Positions 1 through 7,425 of a stretch of 17,315 bases of DNA are shown here, piece by piece; the first letter of the stretch is position 1, and each line of letters starts with the position of its first letter. The translations under genes were made by a program, and so were the position numbers. The notes below the pieces were generated by a model. That model saw only the letters and a program-made list of their open reading frames with translations. It was not told the origin of the DNA and did no database searches. The DNA is from Caldilineaceae bacterium. Lineage in GTDB: Bacteria > Chloroflexota > Anaerolineae > Caldilineales > Caldilineaceae. The stretch spans positions 1 to 17,315 of the forward strand of contig JAPKMW010000160.1 in assembly GCA_026645575.1 (NCBI GenBank). Direction: 5' to 3'.

Positions 1-96
1 TTTTACTCATCCGTTCACATTACTATTCGTCTCTCAGTTTGACAATTTTCCCTAACCCTTAACCTGTCACAAATGGTAAACTGAAACCAATAAAGT

Positions 97-738
97 TCAC
101 CGAAACTCCAGTATTTCCACCGTGGCCGTATAGACTGCGATCCCATCCCATTTATCCACCATCAGCACCGGAATTAGAGTGTCAAGGCGATAGGTGATCT
201 CGCGGCTGCCTTTCTGCACTTTTTGTCCTGGCTTGCACTTGATAAAGCTTGGAGCGTTTTCATCACAAGGGACTTCACCTGTTTCGATCAGCTTTTCGAG
301 GGCAGGATCATGGCTTTCGACCTTTGTCACGTTGGGCATCAGTTGTAAACCCTTGATATACCCAATGGAAAGCCATTGCGTAGGGATATAGAGATTCGGC
401 TCTTTGGAGGTATCTGTAGAGATGTAGCTCGTTGGCGAATCAAATGTAACCATCGTGTCGCCGGTATATTTTGTCTGGAAAATAGCGGACTCTTTCTGTG
501 TTGATTCTATGGTCGTATGTGTCCAGTCGCGTACATGGTTGAAGACAAATTTGTAACGCTGCATTCCTGTTTCCCATTCGTCCCTGTAATACATAGTGAA
601 AGGCGGCCATGCGTTCACAATCGGTATTCTTGCGCGTGTCGGCGTCTGTGGGTGATGCGGACTGCTCATGATCCGGTAGGCAAAGACGAGCAATGTTAAG
701 GCAAGCAGTAATAGAAGCAATTTTTTGACTTCGTTCAT
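97..738 (-). CDS. Hypothetical membrane-anchored protein, paralogue A
   Basis: I do not recognise a family. The 213-residue product starts with a Lys-containing n-region and a Leu-rich stretch (about residues 7-20, then AYR), which fits an uncleaved signal anchor with the rest outside the cytoplasm. It shares a layout with the next gene: a WPPF motif (44-47), an aromatic-rich middle (QWLSIGYI at 121-128), two cysteines (C158, C168) that could form a disulfide, and a C-terminal TYR...DGIAVYTATVEILEF segment. I chose the ATG at 738 because GAGGTG sits six bases upstream of it; a GTG at 747 would add three residues. The gene begins ten bases after the stop of its neighbour, and the Shine-Dalgarno overlaps that stop, so the pair is probably cotranscribed and coupled. 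Base composition is visibly more AT-rich than in the rest of the window. Confidence 0.75.
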   Translation of the reverse strand: MNEVKKLLLLLLALTLLVFAYRIMSSPHHPQTPTRARIPIVNAWPPFTMYYRDEWETGMQRYKFVFNHVRDWTHTTIESTQKESAIFQTKYTGDTMVTFDSPTSYISTDTSKEPNLYIPTQWLSIGYIKGLQLMPNVTKVESHDPALEKLIETGEVPCDENAPSFIKCKPGQKVQKGSREITYRLDTLIPVLMVDKWDGIAVYTATVEILEFR

Positions 739-748
739 TTTGCGCACC

Positions 749-1402
749 TCATTTGAAGGTTAATTTTTCTAGTGTCACCTCGGCGATCACGACGCCATCA
801 ATATTAGCAACGAGCCTGGTGAGAATGTAATCCTCAGCGCGGTAGGTGAATTCCCGAGTCACAGCTGAGTTTTTCTGATGTTTGCCGCACTCTTTCACCC
901 CTGTTTTGGACAGGAAGGGGTAGCAGGGGCGTTGAAAGGTTTCGACAGCGGTTACTTCGCCTGGCTTCGGGCCTTCGCGGAGAACAATGGTGGGCTTCTT
1001 ATACAGGTTGGCCAAGTAACTGTACGAGAGCCATTCATTCGGTGCGAAGTTTGTATCAACTGTCATGGTGTACATTTCATTGTACGCTGGTTCATTTGTA
1101 GTTAAAAGGTTGCCGGCCAGGGTCGCTGTTGCTCCTGCTGCGGTTTCGACAGTCGATGATAAAATGGTACGCATCCAGTTCGAGACATCGGTGTAGTCAA
1201 GTTCATAGATTTGCGAGCCAGGTTCCATGTCCCAGATAAAGCTTAACTGCCCCTCTTCGCTATATTGTGCGACAAAGGGTGGCCAGTCGTCTATCGGCAG
1301 CACACGCACTGGGGGTTGTGGATAAAGCTGACTGCTCACTGTCCGATAGGCAAAGACGATCATTGCGAAAGAAAGCAGAAATAAGATCAGTTTTTTGATC
1401 AT
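749..1402 (-). CDS. Hypothetical membrane-anchored protein, paralogue B
   Basis: No family is recognised. The 217-residue protein has an N-terminal KK followed by a hydrophobic segment (5-18) ending in AYR, like its downstream neighbour. Both share WPPF (here 40-43), a W-x2-T-I-x-S-S/T-T stretch (76-84), P-N-E-W-L-S-Y-S-Y (121-129), two spaced cysteines (C160, C172), and a C-terminal EFTYR...DGVVIAEVTLEKLTF block. I infer a tandem duplication followed by strong divergence. The predicted topology is one membrane anchor with an extracytoplasmic domain. The start is ATG, preceded by a weak GGAC at about ten bases. A good sigma-70-type promoter lies 35 to 65 bases upstream, so this is the first gene of a two-gene unit. 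A secreted or cell-envelope role is only a guess from the topology. Confidence 0.75.
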   Translation of the reverse strand: MIKKLILFLLSFAMIVFAYRTVSSQLYPQPPVRVLPIDDWPPFVAQYSEEGQLSFIWDMEPGSQIYELDYTDVSNWMRTILSSTVETAAGATATLAGNLLTTNEPAYNEMYTMTVDTNFAPNEWLSYSYLANLYKKPTIVLREGPKPGEVTAVETFQRPCYPFLSKTGVKECGKHQKNSAVTREFTYRAEDYILTRLVANIDGVVIAEVTLEKLTFK

Positions 1403-1437
1403 GCGTCAGGTCCATTGAACATGTCGTGTTTATGGCT

Positions 1438-1467
1438 ATTGTACACAGGCTGGAAGCGGCTCGTCAA
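1438..1467 (-). promoter_or_regulatory. Promoter for the two-gene hypothetical operon
   Basis: Reading the minus strand, TTGACG (1467-1462) is followed by an 18-base spacer and TACAAT (1443-1438). Each hexamer matches the sigma-70 consensus at five of six positions. Transcription would start near 1431, giving a leader of about 30 bases before the ATG at 1402. Confidence 0.65.
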
Positions 1468-1502
1468 TCACCAAAAATCGCTCCCGCCTTGCCGCAGTGA
1501 AA

Positions 1503-1531
1503 TTGGCGACCCTTGCCGGGCTTGCTATAAT
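1503..1531 (+). promoter_or_regulatory. Promoter for the FGGY kinase gene
   Basis: TTGGCG (1503-1508), a 17-base spacer and a perfect TATAAT (1526-1531) form a sigma-70-like promoter pointing at the kinase gene. Initiation near 1538 would give a leader of roughly 128 bases, long enough to contain the whole inverted repeat at 1573-1636. Confidence 0.6.
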
Positions 1532-1572
1532 GCGCTCATCCACTCTCTGTTGTGAACCACAAGCCATGTTTC

Positions 1573-1636
1573 GGTGCAAGGCACTGACCAGCCGTTGGCA
1601 GGGCTGACCGGTGGTCTTTGGTCAGTGCCACGCACC
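1573..1636 (+). promoter_or_regulatory. Structured leader upstream of the FGGY kinase
   Basis: The arms 1573-1590 and 1619-1636 are complementary at 16 of 18 positions, with a two-base internal loop. The enclosed 28 bases hold two small hairpins, GCC-gtt-GGC (1591-1599) and GACC-ggt-GGTC (1606-1616), so the RNA could fold as a three-way junction. GGTCAG in the right arm (1620-1625) can pair with either of two CTGACC copies (1584-1589 or 1604-1609), which permits alternative folds. It lies between the putative promoter and the start codon. It could be a cis-regulatory RNA, a protein-binding site or a dispersed repeat; I do not match it to a known riboswitch class. Confidence 0.45.
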
Positions 1637-1665
1637 GCAGGCAACGAAGAAAGATGAGGCAAGCG

Positions 1666-3201
1666 ATGAGCCAAGCGTATCTACTCGGCATCGACATCGG
1701 CACCTATGAATCCAAAGGGGTGATCACCGACCTGGCCGGCAATGTGATCAATGTGCAGGTCTGCCCGCACGAGTTGTTAATTCCACAGCAGGGCTGGGCG
1801 GAACATGATGTGGAGGGGGTCTGGTGGGGCGATTTTGTTACGTTGACGCGCCGTCTGCTGGCCGCCAGCGGCATTGCGCCGACGCAGATTCGGGCGGTGG
1901 GGTGCAGTGCGATTGGCCCTTGTGTGCTGCCGGTCGATGAGCAGTGTCGCCCGTTGCGCAGTGGCGGCATTCTCTATGGCATCGACACGCGTGCTGTGCG
2001 GGAGATTGCCGAACTCGAAGCGCGCTTTGGGCGGGAACATATCTTTCAACAGAATGGCAACATGCTCTCGGCGCAATCGATTGGCCCGAAGATTCTCTGG
2101 CTGAAAAACAATGAGCCGGAAGTCTATGCCCGTGCCCACAAGTTTGTCACCTCGACTACGTTCCTGGTGGCGCGACTCACTGGGCGCTTTGTCATCGACC
2201 ATATCACCGCCTCTTTTTTCGCCCCGCCCTATAATTTTCACACCAATCGCTGGGACGCTGACCTTTGTGAGGGTATTGTCGAACCAGAACGCTTACCAGA
2301 GATCGCCTGGTCGTCGGAAATTGCTGGGACTGTCACCGCAGAAGCGGCGCGTGAAACTGGTCTGGCCGAAGGGACGCCGGTAGTCGTCGGCTCGACCGAT
2401 GCAGCGGCGGAGGCGTTGAGCGTTGGTGTCACCTCACCGGGGCAGATGATGCTGATGTATGGCTCAACGGTCTTTATGATCCAGGTGGTTGCCAAACCGA
2501 CGATTGATGAACGGCTCTGGGCGGCGCCCTATCTCTTCCCCGGCACCTTTCAACTGGCCGCCGGCATGGCAACCAGCGGCGCGCTCACCCGCTGGTTCCG
2601 TGACAAGCTGGCGCCGGATCTGGTGGCGGCAGAGGCAGCGGGCGGCCCCAATGCCTACAGCGTGTTAACCCAAGAAGCCACCACTATCCCCACCGGCGCC
2701 GAGGGGTTGATTGTGTTACCCTACTTTAGCGGCGAACGGACGCCGATCAATGATCCGCAAGCGCGCGGTCTCTTCTTTGGCCTGACCCTGGCCCACACCC
2801 GCGCCCACATGTTCCGCGCCGTCTTAGAGGGCATCGGCTATGGCATTGCCCAACATTTCCAAGTGATGGCGGAGATCGGCGCCGCCCCGCGCGAGGTGAT
2901 GGCGGTCGGCGGCGGCACCAAGAGCGCACTTTGGCTGCAAACAGTCTCGGACATTAGCGGCCAGACGCAAAAAGCGCCGAGTATCACCATCGGCGCCTCC
3001 TATGGCGACGCTTTTCTGGCCGGTCTGGGCGTGGGATTGCTCCCCGCCTATACTGCGATCAATCGTTGGCTCAAGGATATACGCACTATCCCGCCCATTC
3101 CTGAAAACAGCCAAAGCTATGCGCCCTATTTGCAACTTTACTTGGAATTATACCGGCGCAACAAGGAATTGATGCACCAGCTTGGGGCCTTGAGCCGCTG
3201 A
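1666..3201 (+). CDS. FGGY-family carbohydrate kinase (xylulokinase-like)
   Basis: This 511-residue protein has the two actin-like ATPase halves of FGGY sugar kinases, which phosphorylate a pentose, hexose or polyol with ATP in the cytoplasm. Visible landmarks are the N-terminal phosphate-binding loop DIGTYESKG (10-18), GWAEHDVEGVWW (43-54, the GWAEQDP region typical of xylulokinases), the candidate catalytic aspartate D245 in VVGSTDAAAEALSVG, and the C-terminal nucleotide loop GGGTKSALW (415-423). Length is normal for the family. I chose the ATG at 1666 because GAGG lies six bases upstream; the ATG at 1654 and a TTG at 1618 have poorer sites. The gene stands alone with its own promoter and structured leader, and no transporter or isomerase gene nearby reveals the sugar. 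Substrate is unknown; family membership is secure. Confidence 0.9.
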   Translation: MSQAYLLGIDIGTYESKGVITDLAGNVINVQVCPHELLIPQQGWAEHDVEGVWWGDFVTLTRRLLAASGIAPTQIRAVGCSAIGPCVLPVDEQCRPLRSGGILYGIDTRAVREIAELEARFGREHIFQQNGNMLSAQSIGPKILWLKNNEPEVYARAHKFVTSTTFLVARLTGRFVIDHITASFFAPPYNFHTNRWDADLCEGIVEPERLPEIAWSSEIAGTVTAEAARETGLAEGTPVVVGSTDAAAEALSVGVTSPGQMMLMYGSTVFMIQVVAKPTIDERLWAAPYLFPGTFQLAAGMATSGALTRWFRDKLAPDLVAAEAAGGPNAYSVLTQEATTIPTGAEGLIVLPYFSGERTPINDPQARGLFFGLTLAHTRAHMFRAVLEGIGYGIAQHFQVMAEIGAAPREVMAVGGGTKSALWLQTVSDISGQTQKAPSITIGASYGDAFLAGLGVGLLPAYTAINRWLKDIRTIPPIPENSQSYAPYLQLYLELYRRNKELMHQLGALSR

Positions 3202-3231
3202 AATGTCAGTAGCCTTCACCCTTATAGCAAT

Positions 3232-3261
3232 TTGACAGAAAAAAAGAGTTACGCTTATAAT
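3232..3261 (+). promoter_or_regulatory. Consensus promoter of the rpmH operon
   Basis: TTGACA (3232-3237) and TATAAT (3256-3261) are both perfect consensus hexamers separated by 18 bases. Transcription should begin near 3268, about 76 bases before rpmH. Such a strong promoter suits a ribosomal protein gene and probably drives the downstream cluster as well. Confidence 0.8.
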
Positions 3262-3343
3262 ATCGGTTTGAGACTGGCACTAGCTGCGCGCGCTTTGCAC
3301 GGGTGGCTATTTTTTGGAATAAATTCTATTTTAGGAGCAGATT

Positions 3344-3511
3344 ATGTCGACCAAACGCACCTGGCAGCCCAAAGTTCGCAAACGTCTGAAGACGCACGGC
3401 TTTCGCAAGCGCATGGCCTCCAAGGATGGCCGCAACGTCCTCAAGCGGCGCCGCTTGCGCGGGCGCGCCCAACTGACCGTAAAGCTGAGTACACGCAAAT
3501 CCGTCTACTAG
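3344..3511 (+). CDS. rpmH: 50S ribosomal protein L34
   Basis: The 55-residue product is strongly basic and contains the whole L34 signature: [20 protein letters not shown] (4-23), then a [23 protein letters not shown] stretch. L34 is a small protein of the large ribosomal subunit. It is slightly longer than the usual 44-47 residues, with two extra residues at the start (S-T) and a C-terminal tail [14 protein letters not shown] lies six bases before the ATG. The gene follows a perfect consensus promoter and heads the conserved rpmH-rnpA-yidD-yidC-jag order that is typical near bacterial origins. The reading frame overlaps a longer, meaningless open frame, so automated calls could miss it. Confidence 0.97.
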   Translation: MSTKRTWQPKVRKRLKTHGFRKRMASKDGRNVLKRRRLRGRAQLTVKLSTRKSVY

Positions 3512-3539
3512 CCTGGCCTGAACAAAGCCTGTTTCGCAC

Positions 3540-3585
3540 GTAACTACTTAGCCCGCTCCAAGCCGGTTCGGAGCTAAGTAATTAC
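3540..3585 (+). repeat. Hairpin repeat copy 1 between rpmH and rnpA
   Basis: The arms 3540-3552 and 3573-3585 pair at 12 of 13 positions around a 20-base loop. The left half (3540-3570) matches 10504-10534 at about 25 of 31 positions, including AGCCCGCTC and AGCCGGT, so this is a short member of a dispersed hairpin family. No long T-run follows. It could attenuate transcription between rpmH and rnpA. Confidence 0.55.
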
Positions 3586-3601
3586 TTTCGTCCAATGTTG
3601 T

Positions 3602-3654
3602 GCCCAATGGTGCAACTTTGCGATCAGGCGTGCAGACAGCCGACGGCATTGGGC
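3602..3654 (+). repeat. Inverted repeat upstream of rnpA
   Basis: GCCCAATG (3602-3609) and CATTGGGC (3647-3654) are perfect 8-base inverted copies separated by 37 bases, inside the roughly 265-base untranslated stretch between rpmH and rnpA. A long-loop stem in the mRNA is possible; no known element is recognised. The rest of this gap holds the copy-1 hairpin and the ACTAC repeat array. Confidence 0.35.
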
Positions 3655-3718
3655 GTATGCTTATCTCTGTTTATTGTAGATTCAGTAGACGGCAACGTAA
3701 TCAAGAGTGAGTAGCGTG

Positions 3719-3753
3719 ACTCTGGACTACGCGACTACACAACTGCGGACTAC
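3719..3753 (+). repeat. Degenerate 7-8 bp tandem repeat before rnpA
   Basis: The words ACTCT, ACTAC, ACTAC, ACTGC and ACTAC begin at 3719, 3726, 3734, 3742 and 3749, so the spacing is 7, 8, 8 and 7 bases. This resembles the other short-period arrays at 6423, 9339, 12849 and 17199. It ends about 23 bases before the rnpA start. Confidence 0.45.
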
Positions 3754-3776
3754 TGAGATTCCGTGAAGATGGTTCC

Positions 3777-4124
3777 GTGAACAGACGTTACCGCATCCGG
3801 GAAAACAAGCGTTTTCAGGAGATTCGTCAGCAAGGGAAATCATACAGTAGCGAACTTTTGGTGATGTGTATACTTCCCAACGCGTTGCCCTATAGCCGGT
3901 TTGGCTTTTCCGTTAACGCACGGTTGGGCGGTGCGGTTGTGCGCAATCGGTTAAAACGGCGTCTGCGTGAAGTGTTTCGGCTGCGGTTGACAATGATTGC
4001 ACCAGGGTGGGATGTCGTGGTGATTGCCCGTCGCCCCATCCTTTGCGCCGACATCCATCAAATGGACGCCGCCTGCGCCCGCCTGCTCCGGCGGGCGCAT
4101 TTATTGCGCGAGGAAATCCGGTAA
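3777..4124 (+). CDS. rnpA: Ribonuclease P protein component
   Basis: The 115-residue basic protein is the protein subunit of RNase P, which binds the catalytic RNA and helps mature tRNA 5' ends. It has the expected RFGFSVNARLGGAVVRNRLKRRLRE core: the RNR motif is at 56-58, within the conserved RNRLKRRLREVFR helix (56-68). The N-terminal RYRIRENKRFQEI and the C-terminal DVVVIARRP segments are also typical, and length is normal. The only usable start is the GTG at 3777, with a weak ribosome binding site. TTCCGTGAA occurs twice around the start (3759-3767 and 3773-3781). It is followed by yidD after six bases, in the standard gene order. Confidence 0.95.
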   Translation: MNRRYRIRENKRFQEIRQQGKSYSSELLVMCILPNALPYSRFGFSVNARLGGAVVRNRLKRRLREVFRLRLTMIAPGWDVVVIARRPILCADIHQMDAACARLLRRAHLLREEIR

Positions 4125-4130
4125 ACCAGC

Positions 4131-4343
4131 ATGCGCAACCTGTTTTTAGCCTTGATCCGCTTTTACCAATTTGCAATTTCCCCATTGCTTGGTAGCAATT
4201 GTCGCTTCTACCCGACCTGTTCGCACTATACGTATGGAGCCATCGAACGTTATGGCGTCATCACCGGCGGGTGGATGGGAATCAAACGGATTTTGCGCTG
4301 CCACCCCTGGTACAAAGGAAATTTGATCGATCCGGTGCCCTAG
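4131..4343 (+). CDS. yidD: YidD membrane protein insertion efficiency factor
   Basis: The 70-residue product carries the YidD signature: an amphipathic N-terminus [16 protein letters not shown], the [15 protein letters not shown] motif (24-38, with C24 and C30), [14 protein letters not shown] (47-60, with C57) and a short tail with DPVP. YidD is a small peripheral inner-membrane protein linked to YidC-dependent insertion. Length is normal. The start lies six bases after rnpA; no strong Shine-Dalgarno sits directly before it, so translational coupling to rnpA is likely. A 120-base gap then leads to yidC, containing a 7-base inverted repeat (ATTCGGC at 4346-4352 with GCCGAAT at 4391-4397) of unclear meaning. 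Confidence 0.95.
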   Translation: MRNLFLALIRFYQFAISPLLGSNCRFYPTCSHYTYGAIERYGVITGGWMGIKRILRCHPWYKGNLIDPVP

Positions 4344-4463
4344 CCATTCGGCCTGCTTAGTTTTGGGCGCGCCACAGTAGGGTAGGAAAAGCCGAATCAC
4401 TTAGGCTGTGCGACTATGTCAGCAAGCACATGACGACTGACGTGGGTTAGGAGAAAGATAGAC

Positions 4464-5504
4464 GTGAAACGAAAACATATTATTTTGCTGCTTGCGCTCG
4501 GCCTGATGCTGATGCTGCTGAGTGGCTGTGGCGTCAACATGGAAGGCGTTGACGTCATGACGACGCCCCCAGATGGCTTCTGGCAAACGATTGTTGTCTG
4601 GCCGCTGGCTAAGGCTTTGATTTACATTGATCAACTTCTGGTTAATGCCAATGTACCGCACCACTGGGGTTTTGCGATTATTCTCTTTACCTTGATTGTG
4701 CGTATCGTCATGTTCCCGTTGACCTTGAGTCAGATCCGGGGCATGCAGGCACAAAAGGAGTTGCAACCCAAACTTCAGGAGTTGCAAAAGAAATATGGCA
4801 AAGACCGGGAAAAGATGGTGGCAGAGCAGACCAAGCTTTACCAGGAAGCGGGCGTTAACCCCCTCAGCGGTTGTTTGCCCCTCCTACTCCAAATGCCCAT
4901 TCTTTTCGGCCTCTATGCTGCGCTCGTCGCCACTGGGCCTTCCCTGCAAAACTCCAGCTTTTTCTGGATCCCGGATCTGAGCTATCCCCAGTATACCTTG
5001 GGCATGGGTTGGGTGACCGATCTCTACAATAATGGCGAGTATGGTCGCCTGATTGGTTATCTGGTTTTGCCGGTTTTGCTCATGATTTCACAGTTTGTCA
5101 TGCAAAAGTGGATGGCGCCAGCGCCAGCGCCCGGCCAGGATGCGGGCCAAATGAAGATGATGCAGCAGATGACGCTGATGATGACCTTTATGTTTGGCAT
5201 CTTCACTATCCAGGTGCCGGCGGGCTTGACCTTATACTGGGTTACCAGCAACCTGCTCCAGATGTTGCAACAATGGATTACCACTAGCGACCGTTTTAAC
5301 TTGACCGGCAGTAGCGGCGCCAAAGGTGGCGGCGCCGGTAGCGCTCCTACATCAATTGCCCAATCGGATTTGCCAGCAACCAAGACAGGTACACCTAATG
5401 GCGCCAATGGGACAACGAATGGTCAGGGAAAAGTGACAGAGGGCGCCGGCGCCGACAAAGCCCCTGCCCCCCAAAAGCAGCGCCGTAAAGCAAAGAGGAA
5501 ATAG
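4464..5504 (+). CDS. yidC: YidC/Oxa1-family membrane protein insertase
   Basis: This insertase places membrane proteins in the cytoplasmic membrane, alone or with SecYEG. The 346-residue protein has a lipoprotein-type signal with lipobox LLSGC (C22), as in Gram-positive YidC (SpoIIIJ type), and lacks the large periplasmic domain of proteobacterial YidC. The insertase core runs from about 68 to 275: a first transmembrane helix with the conserved groove arginine R80 in TLIVRIVMFPLTL, the cytoplasmic coiled-coil hairpin QAQKELQPKLQELQKKYGKD (95-114), GCLPLLLQMPILFGLY (136-151), then two or three further helices ending in GLTLYWVTSNLLQM. The C-terminal tail (about 283-346) is Gly/Ala-rich and ends in a basic QRRKAKRK cluster that may contact ribosomes. 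The start is GTG with AGGAGA upstream. Confidence 0.96.
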   Translation: MKRKHIILLLALGLMLMLLSGCGVNMEGVDVMTTPPDGFWQTIVVWPLAKALIYIDQLLVNANVPHHWGFAIILFTLIVRIVMFPLTLSQIRGMQAQKELQPKLQELQKKYGKDREKMVAEQTKLYQEAGVNPLSGCLPLLLQMPILFGLYAALVATGPSLQNSSFFWIPDLSYPQYTLGMGWVTDLYNNGEYGRLIGYLVLPVLLMISQFVMQKWMAPAPAPGQDAGQMKMMQQMTLMMTFMFGIFTIQVPAGLTLYWVTSNLLQMLQQWITTSDRFNLTGSSGAKGGGAGSAPTSIAQSDLPATKTGTPNGANGTTNGQGKVTEGAGADKAPAPQKQRRKAKRK

Positions 5505-5507
5505 CGC

Positions 5508-6425
5508 ATGGCAACGCAAACACACGAATTTAAAGGCAAGACCGTAGACGATGCAGTTGAAGAAGGTTTGCGTGTTCTTGGGCTTGCGCGTGGCAATGTA
5601 GCGATTGACGTGGTGCAAAAGGGCAGCCGTGGCATCTTTGGTCTCGGCAGTGAACCCGCCATTGTCCGGTTGACACCGCAAGCATTGGCGACCAGCAATG
5701 CCGTCACCAACACACCAGTTGAAGCGTCGCCGGTGATTGCTGCCGAAAGCGCAACAAATGAGACGCCGCGACAAGCAACGATGGCGATTGCAGAACCGGC
5801 TGCGGAAGCGGCTCCGGCTGAAGTGTCGGCAATGGCGGGCGTTACAGAAACTGATCCACCTGCGCCGCCGGTTACCGCACCGGCCAGTGAAGAGGAAGCC
5901 GACCAAGAATTGGTCACCATGGCTACCCATCTCCTAAGCGAGATGGTGCGCCTGATGGGTTTCCAGGCCGAAGTGCGCGCCAGTTGGCAGGATGATGGCG
6001 ATGAATCCTTTGGTGACCATGATCATGACCATGACGAGCAGGAAGAAGGCCATGCCCGCTCCGGTCGCTACTTGCTGTTGGATGTGGAAGGCAGCGAGCT
6101 AGGGGCGCTCATCGGTCGCCGGGGTGAAACGCTGGAGAATATTCAATATCTCCTGCGCTTGATGGTCAATCAAAAGTTGCACAAATGGAAAAACATTGTC
6201 ATCGATGTGGAACACTACAAGGCGCGCCGGGTCGCCCAACTCACCCAATTGGCGGAACGCATGGCGGAACAAGTGGCCCGCACGGGTCGCTCCATTTCGC
6301 TTGAACCAATGCCGGCCAACGAACGGCGCGTTGTCCACATGACGTTGCGCGACCATCCCAAGGTCTACACTGAAAGCTATGGCGATGGCGGGCGGCGCAA
6401 GGTGCATATTTTTGCCAGGACGTGA
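5508..6425 (+). CDS. jag: Jag/KhpB RNA-binding protein (Jag_N, KH, R3H)
   Basis: The 305-residue cytoplasmic protein has the full Jag layout. The Jag_N domain (1-57) includes GSRGIFGLG (39-47). An Ala/Pro/Thr/Glu-rich disordered linker spans roughly 60-130. The KH domain (about 132-232) has the GxxG loop in LIGRRGETL (201-209), and the R3H domain (about 235-305) has R273-x3-H277 and an SYGDGGRRKVHI segment. KhpB proteins bind RNA, often with KhpA, and affect cell division and envelope growth in Firmicutes. The KH domain carries an unusual Asp/His insertion, GDHDHDHDEQEEGH (169-182), between its first two strands. The start lies three bases after yidC, with GAGG nine bases upstream. The stop codon is also the first triplet of a heptamer repeat array. 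Confidence 0.93.
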   Translation: MATQTHEFKGKTVDDAVEEGLRVLGLARGNVAIDVVQKGSRGIFGLGSEPAIVRLTPQALATSNAVTNTPVEASPVIAAESATNETPRQATMAIAEPAAEAAPAEVSAMAGVTETDPPAPPVTAPASEEEADQELVTMATHLLSEMVRLMGFQAEVRASWQDDGDESFGDHDHDHDEQEEGHARSGRYLLLDVEGSELGALIGRRGETLENIQYLLRLMVNQKLHKWKNIVIDVEHYKARRVAQLTQLAERMAEQVARTGRSISLEPMPANERRVVHMTLRDHPKVYTESYGDGGRRKVHIFART

Positions 6426-6450
6426 TACGTGTTGCATGATGCGTGTTGCG
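6423..6450 (+). repeat. 7-bp tandem repeat after jag
   Basis: Four consecutive heptamers, TGATACG, TGTTGCA, TGATGCG and TGTTGCG, run without gaps, and a fifth partial copy (TGA) follows. The first three bases are the jag stop codon. Confidence 0.7.
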
Positions 6451-6507
6451 TGAACCCACCATAAAGCAGATTCGTTACGTCTAAATTGCTCTACCAGGAC
6501 TTGAGCC

Positions 6508-7425
6508 ATGCAACCATCGACCTATGCAACACCAGCAGCCGGCGCGGCCAACGCCGATCCCGTTGACATCTTGCTCATTGGGCATGTCACCCGCGATTTG
6601 GTTAGCGCGGATCCAACTGGCCCCTATCGCTTGGGGGGGACGGTCAGCTTCGCCGCCATCACCGCCTTGCGCCTCGGTCGCCAACCGACAATTATTACAC
6701 GGGCGGCAGCGGACACCGATCTCTCTGAATTGCCGGCGGCGGTCGATTTGCATCTCTTGCCCAGCGCCACGACAAGTACCTTTGCCAATATCTATACACC
6801 AGAGGGCCGGGTGCAATATCTCTATACCCCGGCCGCCCCGATTGTCGCGGCTGATATTCCGGTTGCCCTGCGCCGGCCCAGCGCTGTGCTGCTAGGGCCG
6901 CTCACGAACGAAATCCAGCCCGATGTCGCCGCCATCTTCGCTGCCGATTCGCTGGTAGCGGCGGTGCCACAGGGGTGGATGCGTCGGTGGCAGGCCGATG
7001 GGCGGGTCTATCATCAAGCCTGGGAGAGCGCCGATGCGATTCTGCCGCACCTAGGGGTGTTGGTCTTATCACTGGAGGATATTGACCACGATTTGCGCCG
7101 CCTCGATCCCTTCTTCCAACACATTTCACTCATCGTTGTCACCGAATATCGCGACGGCAGCACGATCTATCAGCGCCAGCCGGACGGTCAGATCCGCGAA
7201 ACCAAGATCCCACCCCGTCCGGCCAACGAAGTCGATCCGACAGGCGCCGGTGATATTTTCGCCACCGCCTTTCTGATTCGTTATCAAGAGACTGGCGACC
7301 CGGTGCAAGCAGCCCGCTTTGCCAATATTACCGCCTCCTTTGGCGTAGAACATGTCGGCGTCGCCGGCATTCCCGACCGTGAACAGGTGTTGGCCTATAT
7401 GGCGGCGCATCCGTTTGAGAGTTGA
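6508..7425 (+). CDS. PfkB-family carbohydrate kinase
   Basis: The 305-residue protein belongs to the ribokinase/PfkB superfamily, which phosphorylates sugars, nucleosides or related alcohols with ATP. The N-terminal strand DILLIGHVTRDL (20-31), the substrate-binding GG in RLGGTVSFAA (41-50) and the PfkB signature 2 EVDPTGAGDIFATAFL (241-256) with catalytic base D249 are all visible. The lid region is short, and overall the protein is near the lower end of the usual 300-330 residues. Its substrate cannot be read from the sequence, and no neighbouring sugar-pathway gene helps. The ATG at 6508 follows AGGACTTGAG. The gene lies 82 bases after jag and is closed by a long hairpin directly after its stop codon. 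Confidence 0.88.
   Translation: MQPSTYATPAAGAANADPVDILLIGHVTRDLVSADPTGPYRLGGTVSFAAITALRLGRQPTIITRAAADTDLSELPAAVDLHLLPSATTSTFANIYTPEGRVQYLYTPAAPIVAADIPVALRRPSAVLLGPLTNEIQPDVAAIFAADSLVAAVPQGWMRRWQADGRVYHQAWESADAILPHLGVLVLSLEDIDHDLRRLDPFFQHISLIVVTEYRDGSTIYQRQPDGQIRETKIPPRPANEVDPTGAGDIFATAFLIRYQETGDPVQAARFANITASFGVEHVGVAGIPDREQVLAYMAAHPFES

Noticed and set aside
1317..1325. Perfect DnaA box (TGTGGATAA)
   Set aside because: It is isolated inside a coding region, with no cluster of boxes or AT-rich unwinding region; one such 9-mer is plausible by chance in this length.
3232..3543. 103-residue open frame overlapping rpmH
   Set aside because: It starts inside the -35 hexamer of the rpmH promoter and reads rpmH out of frame.
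3529..3545. parS-like TGTTTCGCACGTAAC
   Set aside because: It is not palindromic and needs an insertion to match the parS consensus TGTTTCACGTGAAACA.
5352..5930. Antisense open frames opposite yidC and jag
   Set aside because: They are Arg/Cys/Ala-rich shadows of the jag linker with no motif or ribosome binding site support.
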